DNA from: Lentinus brumalis
Taxonomy: Eukaryota > Basidiomycota > Agaricomycetes > Polyporales > Polyporaceae
Assembly: GCA_001792895.1 (NCBI GenBank)
Contig: MARA01000016.1
Location: 496,001-560,000 of the forward strand
Direction: 5' to 3'
DNA: 64,000 nt
Shown in pieces: positions 12,588 through 22,442 of this stretch. How positions within the stretch are numbered: the first letter of the stretch is position 1; the number at the start of each line of letters is the position of its first letter. Made by a program: the position numbers and the translations under genes. The notes beneath the pieces were generated by a model. It saw only the letters and a list, made by a program, of their open reading frames with translations. It ran no database searches and was not told the DNA's origin.

Positions 12588-13005
12588 CGGTCAGCTCGAG
12601 TTTTCAGGGTTGCTGCCCGCCGGTCAGCTCGAGTGCCCGTTGCTGTCCGCCGGTCAGCTCGAGTGTTCAGCGTTGCTCGTCGGCTGGTCAGCTCGACTGT
12701 TCAGCATTGCTGTCCGCCGGTCAGCTCGAGTGCTCGGGGTTGCTGCTCGGCTGGTCAGCTCGAGTGCCCGTTGCTGTCCGGTCAGCTCGAGTGTTCAGCG
12801 TTGCTCGTCGGCTGGTCAGCTCGACTGTTCAGCGTTGCTGTCCACCGGTCAGCTCGAGTGCTCGGGGTTGCTGCTCGGCTGGTCAGCTCGAGTGCCCGTT
12901 GCTGTCCGCCGGTCAGCTCGAGTGTTCAGCGTTGCTGCTCGGCCGGTCAGCTCGACTGTTTGGGGTTGCTGCTCGGCCGGTCAGCTCGAGTGCTCGGGGT
13001 TGCTC
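12588..13005 (+). repeat. Array of 13 GTCAGCTCGA words in the left inverted repeat
   Basis: The word GGTCAGCTCGA followed by GTG or CTG recurs 13 times at intervals of about 27-36 bases, separated by short spacers rich in TTGCTG and CGG. A regular sub-terminal array of this kind is what a transposase-binding region looks like. That function is inferred. Confidence 0.85.
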
Positions 13006-13256
13006 GTCGCTGCACAAAGCCGGGACCATTGCAAGAAGGGAGGAATAATCGTACGTGGTTTCTCAGCGTGTCCTGAGCCTGGATGAAGCAAGTCAGCACA
13101 TTCAGAGATGTTGCAGCGCCCCAACGTTCTCTTCTCTTCACCTGCCTCTGCGTCTCGCTCTCATCGACTTCGCGCAGACTCAGAAAGCTGGGCACAAATG
13201 CTCACCTCATCTAGCCTAGAGCACCAAGGACATCGGCGGACCTTCGTGGCATTGCG

Positions 13257-13476
13257 TCGGCGAGGAGGTAAGCATGTGGGCTCGTCGGCGGGCCAGTCCC
13301 ATGCATATCGGCGAAACGGCGGGTCGATGTGCTTCGGCGAGGGAGTCGAACGTTCGCCGAGACACGGTGAAGCGCATATCGCCGAAAAAAGCACGATGCT
13401 TGTCGCCGAAAAAAGCTTGATATCGGCGAGGGATGCGATCACTTGCCGGCGAAGCAACGAGAATGTCGGCGACCGG
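13257..13476 (+). repeat. Cluster of TCGGCGA words at the inner edge of the left inverted repeat
   Basis: About eight copies of TCGGCGA or its complement TCGCCGA fall within 220 bases, some as TATCGGCGA and GTCGCCGAAAAAAGC. The same word continues through the rest of the element. Confidence 0.85.
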
Positions 13477-14083
13477 TGCTCTGTCCGTCCAAGTTAGCGA
13501 ATGGGCAACACAAGTACTTCAAGTCGTATCATACCTGGTTGTCTCGTTTGTTATCTCCGTACCTGCGTGATTGTCAATGCTCGTACAGAATCCGTTACGC
13601 ACTGATCCGAGCGGCCGAATATTGACATGAATTGCAGCAGCGTTCAAGCTGAGGCCAGCGCTTTGCTCAAAACAGTAACTGAGACGCCCGTGCAGTTATG
13701 GAGCCGTCCCCGCTCCTAACTCTTACTTACTCCTCTCATGTGTTTTCCTCCCGCTTCTGGCCATTCCGCTTGAGACCACGCTTCCAATCCAGAATGGCGA
13801 TTGCCCCCTCCCCATCATATTACAAGGGTCGCCAAACATGAGGCCGTATGAAATGGCCGTCTGGACCGTGGTGCTGCGGCAACAAGTAGCGATAGCAGAT
13901 TGAGGGGACTTCAACAGGCTGAACTGGCGCAGGCATACATATATGGATTGCTCTGTTGTCTCTCTTCAATGACGCTGCGGCAGCGCTGCGGTAATCACAC
14001 CGGTAAGTGAGCATCGTATTAAAAGCTATCATGTATTGCCGAGCCTCATCTATAATCTTCCCATACATCCATGGCACTGACCC
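13477..14083. other. Spacer between the left repeat and the first cargo gene
   Basis: No gene is supported. It presumably contains the promoter of the cysteine-cluster gene; no clear TATA box was seen. Confidence 0.5.
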
Positions 14084-15243
14084 ATGTGCCTCACTTCTCC
14101 TTCACCCAGATCTGCCAGCTCCTCCTCATGGCGTTCCTCGACAACCTCTACCCACGATAGCTCATCCGATTCGCGATCCGCCGTCGCCGAAGACGTTCCC
14201 AATGAACCCCTAGTCCGAGCCGACGCCATCCTCCATCCCGCAGGGTTTTGCCGCGCGAAGTATGGTCCTAGGCTGGAGGAGGATCTTGCCAGGGCGCGTT
14301 CAGGCCCGTGTAGTGGTTGTGATGAGAATGGTGAGCCTTGTGTGCAGAGTAACGGCGGTGCGTGGAGGTGCAAGCGTTGCCTCGTCAAGGGCCTCAGCGG
14401 ATGCGAATGGGAGATCAACACCTGTGAGTATGTCGATCATTTTCGTATGATGTACTCTCACATCCAAACCGTCTAGATGCTATCTTGGGCTTGAAGAAGG
14501 ACGCCTCGCTCCGCAAGCCTCACATCGACTATGAACGACTGGAGGAGCTGGAGGCTGACGGACTCCAGGTCGATCGCCTCGAGGTCGTCATTCCGGCAGG
14601 GCTTAAAGACGATGAGTACGGTCCATCTCTACAGGTGGTTCTCGCCGATGCTCGTGCTGCGCCATGTAGCCCTTGCCTTCGCATTGGTCAAGCCTGCACT
14701 CAGACGAACGGTGAGTCGTGGAAGTGCAGAAACTGTTTGTTATTTGCTCGCTCGGGGTGCGAGTGGCAGCATGACACTGGTAAGAATAACATCTCTTGCT
14801 TATCGCATCAAATTGACACTGACTGGTTTCTGGCATTAGCGGCGGCTCTTGGCGACCCCGACTACCATGCTAAGCCGAAGATCGATCGCCGGCGACTTGC
14901 CGAGCAGCGCAGAGATGGCCTCGTTGTCGACTCTCGCTCCCTTGTTATACGCTCCAATAGGCGGGTCAACGAGTTCATCAACGCCCACGCTCATCTCCTT
15001 CCCCCTAACTCTCGCCGCCAACGTCTCCAATCCGGTTTCCGCCGCCACGCCTCCCCCAATCCTTCCTCGGCACCCGTCACCTCTCGCTCAAATGATAGCG
15101 ATACTGTGACTCTGTCGCAGATCGCAGCAACCCAGGCTCGCCACGAAGTCATACTCCGCAAATTGGCCCAGCGCCTCGATGTCCCTTTGCCAGTCGCCGA
15201 GACCGTTGGCGAGCTCAGCTCGGCGGTTGAGGACGAGAAGTAG
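14084..15243 (+). CDS. Protein with two Zn2Cys6-spaced cysteine clusters (element cargo)
   Basis: Exons 14084-14423, 14477-14779 and 14840-15243 give 348 residues. Two modules carry six cysteines each with spacing CX2CX6CX9CX2CX7C followed by X-Trp (residues about 76-109 and 177-210). This fits the fungal Zn(II)2Cys6 binuclear cluster spacing. The basic residues usual between cysteines 2 and 3 are missing; the residues there are acidic or neutral (DENGEP, LRIGQA). A shared lead-in (PAG...YGP.L...LA.AR..PC) precedes both modules, so the N-terminal half is an internal duplication. A Ser/Arg-rich region and a short helix (residues about 300-335) close the protein. It is the first gene inside the left repeat. 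A role as a DNA- or protein-binding accessory factor is plausible but unproven. The ATG at 14084 is the first in frame. Confidence 0.75.
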
Positions 15244-15862
15244 GTCAAGTTGGTACCGACGTCGTTCGGCGAGCGGGTGCTTTGCGTGTCGGCGAGAAGG
15301 TAGATCCATCGGCGAGCGTACATACGTTTTGTATTCAGCAGGAAGATGATGTACTTCGGCGGCGGGAAATAGATACATCGGCAAGTAGAAGTTGTATGCG
15401 TCGGCGAGCGTACATACACCGTTGGCGAGCTCAGCTCGGCGGTTGAGGACGAGAAGTAGGTCAAGTTGGTACCGACGTCGTTCGGCGAGCGGGTGCTTTG
15501 CGTGTCGGCGAGAAGGTAGATCCATCGGCGAGCGTACACACGTTTTGTATTCAGCGGGAAGATGATGTACTTCGGCGGCGGGAAATAGATACATTGGCAA
15601 GTAGAAGTCGTATACGTCGGCGAGCGTACATACGTCTTGTATTCAGCGGGAAGATGATGTACTTCGACGGCGGGACATAGATACATTGGCAAGGAGAAGT
15701 CGTATACGTCGGCGAGCGTACATACATTTTGTATTCAGCGGGGTACTTCGGCGAAGATAAGAACATTGATATACGCTGCGTGTCGGCGGGAAGATGGTGT
15801 ACATCGGCGAAGATAAGAACACGTTATATACGCTGCATGTCGGCGAGGAGAATATCTGCTAC
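15205..15862 (+). repeat. 216-bp tandem repeat and TCGGCGA-rich minisatellite
   Basis: 15205-15420 is repeated from 15421 with a period of 216 bases, followed by degenerate partial copies to about 15860. Each unit is packed with GTCGGCGAG, ATCGGCGAG and TTCGGCGAG, and with GTATTCAGC and AGATACAT words. The first unit begins inside the coding sequence of the cysteine-cluster gene and includes its last codons and stop, so the second copy is a duplicate of that gene's 3' end. Confidence 0.9.
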
Positions 15863-16149
15863 ACCAAGACACTGTACTAGTTAACAGATGAAGTTCTCGG
15901 CGTGGGGACGGATGAGTGCATGGGACCTGAGTCGTAGCCCGCTATTGAGGCTGAGACGGCCATGAGCCCCCATCGTAGATACAGTCAGAGTGGACTTACA
16001 GTCGACGTGCATCCAGGTTCAGATGCAGGATTGGCTGTGGCCGTCTTCAAGTACCGCTCGACTGCGTAGACCAAAGCAGCACCGCCAACGTGCAGATCGT
16101 CCAAATCAACTTCAAAGATCTGAAGAGGGGGTCCCTAGGTATATGTCGT

Positions 16150-16812
16150 TCAGTATTTGGACCAGATACCGAGCAATGAGACGGGTGTTACCAGCCGGTT
16201 CGGCGGGGCCATCCACCACACAGGGCACGCAGTCCCCGGGCCTCTCACACCCCAGGTCCACCATTTCGGATACCCGGCGCTGTCCGCGAGTGAGCCGAAC
16301 TGGGCTGGGTCTACCTGCTCGGCGAGTGCCAAAAATCCGGTCTTGTCTAGCGTTCGCACGTCGAAGCCCATATCGCGGCCTTCCCACCTTGCATGTCCCA
16401 GGAGGATCTTCAGCGCATCGCAATTCTGCATCCAGGAGTCCGAGTCTCCACTGCGCATGACATTGGCGGCAGCAGAAATACCCATGGCCCGGATGGCGAT
16501 CCACTGTATTAACTCAGGAGTTAGGAAGTGCGACAGCGCTGAATCCTGCGGGAGATTACGCGCCAACTCTCTCTCAATCCCTGCATTCCATCGGCTCACA
16601 GTCGTATCATCTGCGGCGGCTGGTAGGGCCTTGATAGCTTGCGCAACACGCCAAATGACGAGCAAGATCTCGAGCCTTGCTGACCATAGTGGGATATCGC
16701 TGCTCGAGTCAGATCGCGACCGGGGAGAGGTTGGTGGCGACATGGTAGTGAAGAAGAGCTTGCGTGAGAAACTCGGCGGCGAATGTGTGTACGAATAAGT
16801 AGCTGTTTGCAT
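16150..16812 (-). CDS. Unknown 220-residue cargo protein
   Basis: A single open frame read on the minus strand, with a second in-frame ATG at 16743 that may be the true start. After a Ser/Arg-rich N-terminus it has an alpha-helical stretch (LEILLVIWRVAQAIKAL) and a Trp-rich C-terminal part (YPKWWTWG, CPVWWM). There is no signal peptide, no cysteine cluster and no motif I recognise. It lies just downstream of the transposase on the same strand (49 bases from its stop), so it may belong to the same expression unit. It could instead be a remnant; its length and uninterrupted frame argue for a gene. Confidence 0.5.
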   Translation of the reverse strand: MQTATYSYTHSPPSFSRKLFFTTMSPPTSPRSRSDSSSDIPLWSARLEILLVIWRVAQAIKALPAAADDTTVSRWNAGIERELARNLPQDSALSHFLTPELIQWIAIRAMGISAAANVMRSGDSDSWMQNCDALKILLGHARWEGRDMGFDVRTLDKTGFLALAEQVDPAQFGSLADSAGYPKWWTWGVRGPGTACPVWWMAPPNRLVTPVSLLGIWSKY

Positions 16813-16860
16813 TGATAGACAACTACAAAAGAGAGACCACAGGGGAATGCAAAAGTTAGA

Positions 16861-19800
16861 TCAACGCACGAAGCTCTTTTGTGCGTGCGACCTCAGCGAG
16901 TGCCACATGTGAGCTTGGCGACAAGCGTAGGCGCGATGACCTCGCGTCGGCGATGCCGCCTGCAGCCGCTCCCACTCTGCCGCCTTGGCTGAGAAAAATC
17001 TGACCGTAGAATCCATCTCAAAAGGAACCAAAATGCTCTCCTCCGTCCATCTTTGCGTGCGTGCGTAAGCCCTCAGCCAGAGCATCCTTCGAACTGACAT
17101 AGGGAGCCGTCAGCTGGAAGCGGGGAGTGACAGTGTGGTTTTGGCACTCACAACTCTGCGTCCATGAATTGGATTTGCCTTGTTCGTTGTCCTCGATCGT
17201 CCAGAACCAGGCTTCGTGCTTGTCCCGAAGGCCCGGTGTGTACGCCTCCAAGACCGTGGTGCTGGCCTTCAGATCATCCCGAGTGATTGGCTTGTACTTC
17301 GCCAGAAACGTCGCCTTCCGCGTGTCATCGTCAATGAACAGCAGCGATGCCGCTCGTCTAGCCTGTGTGTAGACGCGCACATGCTTGCGGATGGTCTCGT
17401 CGGCAACGTGCACCTCATCGAAGCTACGAAGCTTCGCTCTCGTAGAGGTAGCTCCGCGAACCTTCTTCCGGAAAAGCATAGACTTGTACCCGATTCCATT
17501 CCGGATCGCCTGCAGCGAGTCATTCATCTGTCCGATGCGAAGCTCCCACTCCTTTGCCGCAAGTCCTGTCAGTCCGCGACTCCGAAGGAAGTCGTGCCGA
17601 AAGGTGGAAGGAAGCGCAAGAGCCTGGTGCTCTGGCTGAAGCGGATCTGCAGCTGCCTGCATCCGAGGAGGTGGTGCCTCGCCGAGACTATCCCAGTTGG
17701 CGCCGAAGTCAGTCCGGTCATCTGGCATGGAGTACCCTTGCAATGTCTGCGGGCCGATGTACGTCGGAGCTGCTTTGTGGAACGCTAGTATCGACTTTGA
17801 GAGCTTCTGGCGTTGCTTCACAAGATCGAGTTTCTGCGAAGGCGTTGCTGAAACACCTAGATGACGTGCAACATACGCGACTGAGAGTCTAGAGCCATAT
17901 GAACGACGGTGTGCTCAAACTATCCGAGTGTCACTTACTTGCGCTCCTCTAGGCGAAGTCCGGCGGCGAGCCAAGCGGCCTCACCGGCGGTGCTCAAGTC
18001 CTCCTCCTCCAGCTCCTGACCAGCGAGCCGAAGTTCGACGTCCTTCTTGGTAGGAACTGAACAGCCGTCAGATAAAATCAAAGCGGCCAGACATCAGTCT
18101 GAGGAACATACGCGGCTTAGAGTGAACATCGTAGATGTCCATAGCATCGACATCATCGCTCCGTGCTGCATCGGCATGTTCTGCGTCGGCGAGCCACTCC
18201 TGGCGTTCTTGCTCGCTAGTTGATTGATTGAACTTGTTCAGCTGGTCGACCGCCGGCTGACGCTCGGTGCAGACGCGCTTCCATCGGCGGTTCAGCAGAG
18301 GCACTACGAAACAAGGATAGTCATTATCACGCCGATGTATCACGCGCGTCCCAACTGACCTATCCGTGTAAGCTTTGTCCAGTTAGAGTCGTTCATCCTA
18401 TCGTCAATGAGTTCGTGCCGGTGCGCCGACCCCATGCCTCGAGTACTGTCAGCGATCCCCTTGACCTTGTTCCACAGTGTTTCCAGTATTTCGCCGTCCT
18501 GCACACCGGCACCTTTGATGAAATTCAACGAGAATCGAGGGAAGCAACGCGTGAGATGTCCGTGCACGTGGAATTGGCCGATGCCTCGTAGAAATTGGAG
18601 ACCGGCGGGCATGTGGAGGTGCGGGCTCTTCTCGAAGCGTTCACGAAGATGGACAAAATATTGGCACATGATGTCGTAGCAGACGAGGACGATGGAGAGG
18701 CCATTCAAGAACGCCAGAATCCAGTGGAGAATCCAATCAATATTCCGCTGCCTGATAAAACATCAGCATCATCGCACCGAGGCTACGACAGCGGGTCAAC
18801 GCACCTTTCGCCGAGCTGGAAGTCAACGCAAGAGTGCGGCTGGAAGAAGCCATGTCGAGTGCATGCTGCTACACCTATCCCTGTCGCCTCGTACTTCCCA
18901 TGACTGACGGCAGCATTGAGAACTGCACGATGGTCGTTGCAGGTCGACGTCTGGTCAACTCAATATCGGCGAAGACTCGATGCATTGCAAGGCGTGACTG
19001 CGTACCTCAGTAGTTTCCACAGCCGTTCCGAGATGTCGCTTGTACTCTGTATTGCGGACCGTGAAGGCATGACCGTCGGCGAGGCTTACATCGTCCTCAG
19101 GGTTCTTCATTGGGAGATGCTGTGCGCCGAAGTACCCATCGAACATCACTGAGCGGATGTACTTGAATCTAACACGCACCGCAATAATCAGTACGCGATG
19201 CTCGGCAGTAGTAGCAAGCACTCACTTCTCGGGATCATCTTCCCAGCCATCGGGAAGATTCATGCCTGGCTGGGGACAGGCCGGGCAGCGTACGGCCAAC
19301 TCTCCGGGCTTCACGGGATCTTGACGGTGTCCGAAACCGGCCCATTTCCTTAGCTTGAGATTGCGCCATTGTCTGGAAACACGTAGCAGCTCTCGGTAGC
19401 GATCCTGTTGCAAATGCGAGTGCGGTGAGTACTATTAAGTCAGCGCGCACACTAATTAGCGACATACCGGAACCATATGAGGGAACGCGTTGTTGGTCCG
19501 GCGACGCAGAGCGTTGTAGTAGTTCCGCGCCGAGGCGTTACATTCTTTGTTTGAAAGTAGGAAGTCGTCCAGTAGGCGTGATGTGAACACAGTCCGTGGG
19601 TGCAACGAACTCGCGGGGTAGAGGCCGAGGTCCAGGATCTGCAAGTCCTGCCGAGGCGCACCGAAGCATTGACAGAACGTGAAGGGAAGCTCCTGGACTC
19701 CATCGGTATCGACGACGACGATCATGCGGTCGTTTGCATACGCAGAAGGGACTCCGGCTTGACGAGAGTGGAGCAGAGGCTCGCCGACTGACGGCAAGTC

Positions 19801-20739
19801 CCCAATGTTGATCACCTCCTCCTCCACAACAACATCGTCCCCATCCTCGTCGCCCTCCGCCTCCTCCTCCTCAAGAGCCTGCTGAAGATACGAGATATCT
19901 TCATCGTCGAAGTCGGACATGTCGTCCTCAATGAGCACCGACGGCTCCGGCTCGTCACCTTGCTCGGCTGAGACCTCGCCTTGAAGGTCATCATATGACG
20001 CCGAAGTCATGTCTGCAGAGGTTCCACTGGAGGGGGCGGCGTATCCCTGGAGTTGGGGGCATGGTTCTCCGCCGTGCCCGCAGTGGACTTGAACACCGAC
20101 TTGGCGTAACCAGCCCGGCTGGAAGAACTCTCCCTGCCAGATCTCGACACGGTGGAAGGGGTGTTGGATATGAGCTGTATAGCAGCACTGCTCACAGAAC
20201 GTGGGGCGCCCATGGCATGTAACGCACCGCCAGGCTACCTGATGTCCGCAAGTTGCTCGTTCGGCGGTGGGAAGACCCTCCATCGAGAGCTGGCGATGCA
20301 GGTATTCCTCGCGGACCCTGAGATATTCTACTTGGTACCGATGTTGAGTCTGTAAAAAACGACCAACCAGTCAGCATACATAAACATCGGGGCATAGAGA
20401 TACATCACTGTAGCATACTTTCGCTCGCCGAGCCCGGGCATCCTGCGTAGCATTGTAGTCGTTATAAGGGTCCTCGCCGAGCGTACCTGACGGCTCGTCG
20501 CCTTGCGTTTGCTGGAACGACCCCGGCATCGAGTTTGACTTGCCGCCCAGTCGATCAAGAAGTGCAGAGAGATTAGGCGATCCGGACGAACGAGCAGCGG
20601 GCTTGGAAGGAAGCCGCACTTCGGCTTCAGGCGTTAGTTTAGCTTTCTTTGCCATACCCTTAGGACCGCGCATGGTCTGCTTCACAACAGGGTCGAGCTC
20701 GATGTGATCGTCATCGTCGTCGAAGTAGCGACGCGACAT
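16861..20739 (-). CDS. KDZ transposase with CxC2 cysteine cluster
   Basis: Ten exons join with matching phases: 20739-20419, 20349-19468, 19404-19226, 19168-19006, 18950-18805, 18751-18360, 18303-18112, 18056-17939, 17888-17152 and 17093-16861. The 3,363 coding bases give 1,120 residues without a stop. Residues about 141-204 form the CxC2-type zinc-binding cluster (CGHQ...C..CHG...CEQCC...CGHGGEPC) that accompanies these transposases. An acidic stretch follows, then LGLYPAS and the LLDDFLLSNKEC block. The RNase-H-like core shows candidate acidic residues in MFDGYF (Asp about 471), CYDIMCQY (Asp about 590) and DGEILETLW (Glu about 651/654), with GIGQFHVHGH and MNDSNW between or after them. It ends with the RRMLWLRAYA and RWTEES region typical of KDZ C-termini. 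It lies 87 bases downstream of the dioxygenase gene on the same strand. Exact catalytic assignments are inferred from motif position. Confidence 0.93.
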
Positions 20740-20826
20740 GGCGAAAAGCAGGGCGGTGGACGGAAGAGTCGGGGGAGCGAGCTGTGATTAGTGGAGGGAA
20801 AAACGCGTCGTACATGTGACACATGA

Positions 20827-22201
20827 CTAAATATGTCTAAGCCTCTCATGATGCTTGGACCACCCCGGATCTTCAACTCGTGCCCACTCGTGAACAGCAT
20901 CTTGAATGAAGAAGGCGTAACAGAGGCGGTCCGGCGGAACCTGTGGCACAGCGTGTATCACCACGCTCGACGCGACCATCACCACGCTTCCGCTCTCATT
21001 CGGGACAGCTGCGCCGAGGTTGCGAAACTGCATGATCCCCTTCTCGCCATATGTTCCAATGGACAAGAGCATGTCGAACCAACCAGGCCTGCCTGACGTG
21101 TCGCGGTGGTGAATCGTCAAGCGGTTGATCAAGAGCTGGACGCAGGTGAACGCGCTGGGCCAGCTCGCTATCTGATCTCGAAGGGAAGGGACACGCCAGC
21201 TGACCCTGAGCTGCGCCTCAAGTGCTGCCTGATAGAGGGCAGGATGAGTGACGGCAAGGATGCCGTCGAGAAGGCCACCAGATTCGGCCCATGCGGCCAT
21301 CCAAGCGATACCGTCCTCCTCCCTGAGGAGCTTTGTGCCGAACGGACGGTCGTTATCGTTCTGCAAGGGAAACGGCGCTATGATTAGCACTATGACATAC
21401 CGCTGAGAGCGTGTAAGTCGCACCCTGCCTGTGTGCCCCTGTTGGAACCATGCCGGTGAGAAGCAGGCTATCCCCGACGTCCATTGGACACCGGGCTGGG
21501 TGAAGAACCGCGCAGACGTACGCCACTTCTGGCCGGCTTGCGTGATCTCCGTATTATTATCGATGCCGCGGTGCAGCCGTGCTTCGAGATGTCGGCTTGC
21601 GGCAGCGATAGTGGCCTGAACATGAGGTCAGTATTACTTGCAACATTCCCTCGGGTGCAAGAGCGTACCTGTCGCTGTTGCGAAAGAATCTTAGGCAGAG
21701 ACCATACCAGTATTTTGCCATGGCAGTCGGTTATGACCGCAGGCTCGGCGATGATTTTGTAGCTCTCAGGATTAGCGTCTACATCCCCTTGAACGTGTCC
21801 TAGCGGAGGGTAGGTCTTGAGGAGCTCGTCCTCGCGCTCGACGTTGATAGCAGTAGAAGTCTTCGAAACATGGTCTGCGTATCTGTGAGCATCCCAGGAA
21901 AGTGTGTCTTCACCGGCATGGTCAGCTTTGGCTCGTGCATAACCAGAATGATATTGAACTACATACATCTGTTTCGAGCAGCCTGCGCAAGCATGCGGCT
22001 AGCCGACTTGCAGTCGCCGATCAACTCGGCAGATGCTGTTGACGGAGGTGGAGGAAGACCTTCTCCATCCACGCGGAGACCTTGCAGCACGAGAAGATAG
22101 TACTGGTATAGGACACGGGTGTACTTCGCGATCTTCATACGCTCCTGAGCTTCAGCGGAGCTGTGTAGTACCGGATCCACGGTTTCGTTGATATCGTCCA
22201 T
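20827..22201 (-). CDS. TET/JBP-family 2-oxoglutarate/Fe(II) DNA dioxygenase
   Basis: Exons 22201-about 21963, 21882-21669, 21615-21424 and 21360-20827 give about 392 residues. The double-stranded beta-helix core is in the last exon: the iron-binding H-x-D in HHRDTSG (residues about 300-302), the distal His in VVIHAVP (about 351) and the 2-oxoglutarate-binding Arg in DRLCYAFF (about 360). The preceding exons carry features seen in fungal members of the family: DCHGKILVWSLP, then ACFSPAWFQQGH. TET/JBP enzymes oxidise methylated or thymine bases in DNA, so this one probably acts in the nucleus on 5-methylcytosine or a related base. All residues needed for activity appear present. The first intron is uncertain: the better donor (GTATGT) is out of phase with the best acceptor, so I use a GTAGTT donor four bases downstream. 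The enzyme is encoded next to the transposase, as in other KDZ elements. Confidence 0.88.
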
Positions 22202-22442
22202 GTGGAATGCTTTGCGACGATATCTACACTTGGAAGAGGGACGGCAGAGAGGTGGCGGACAAGTCCAGGGTGGCCTTGATGCAAACGCGCGGCATGTTCG
22301 AGGTGTCAGCGTCTAGGTAACTAAACTTAGCCACAAGATCGCATGCCCCGAGCGTGGCTAACGAGCACATATACTCGCATGGCGGAGCTGTGGGCACCAC
22401 TAATCCAGTGATCCCTCTCTCGCTTCCCCCACATCCGCTACT
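22202..22442. promoter_or_regulatory. Shared divergent promoter of the dioxygenase and the 1,062-residue cargo gene
   Basis: Only 241 bases separate the two start codons on opposite strands, so both genes must be driven from here. ACATATACT at about 22366 is a possible TATA element for the + strand gene. A CATATACTCGCAT stretch overlaps it; nothing more specific is visible. Confidence 0.5.

Larger units (their letters stand above)
11740..13476 (+). repeat. Left terminal inverted repeat of the KDZ element
   Basis: This matches the reverse complement of 31793-33529 over its whole length; identity stops abruptly after GCGACCGG at 13476. It contains several long open frames, but those between 12516 and 13086 arise from tandem repeats and are not taken as genes. 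Short repeats at 12106-12160, each holding CCTTGCCGTCCTTGTCGG, are also present. Confidence 0.95.

Noticed and set aside
12516..13086. Three overlapping open frames of 110-190 codons in the left inverted repeat (and their copies in the right)
   Set aside because: They are translations of the tandem GTCAGCTCGA array in every frame, give Ser/Cys/Ala repeats, and lack splice or start context.
15205..15862. CRISPR-like repeat array
   Set aside because: The units are long tandem copies without unique spacers, in a fungal genome, and carry the transposon's own heptamer.
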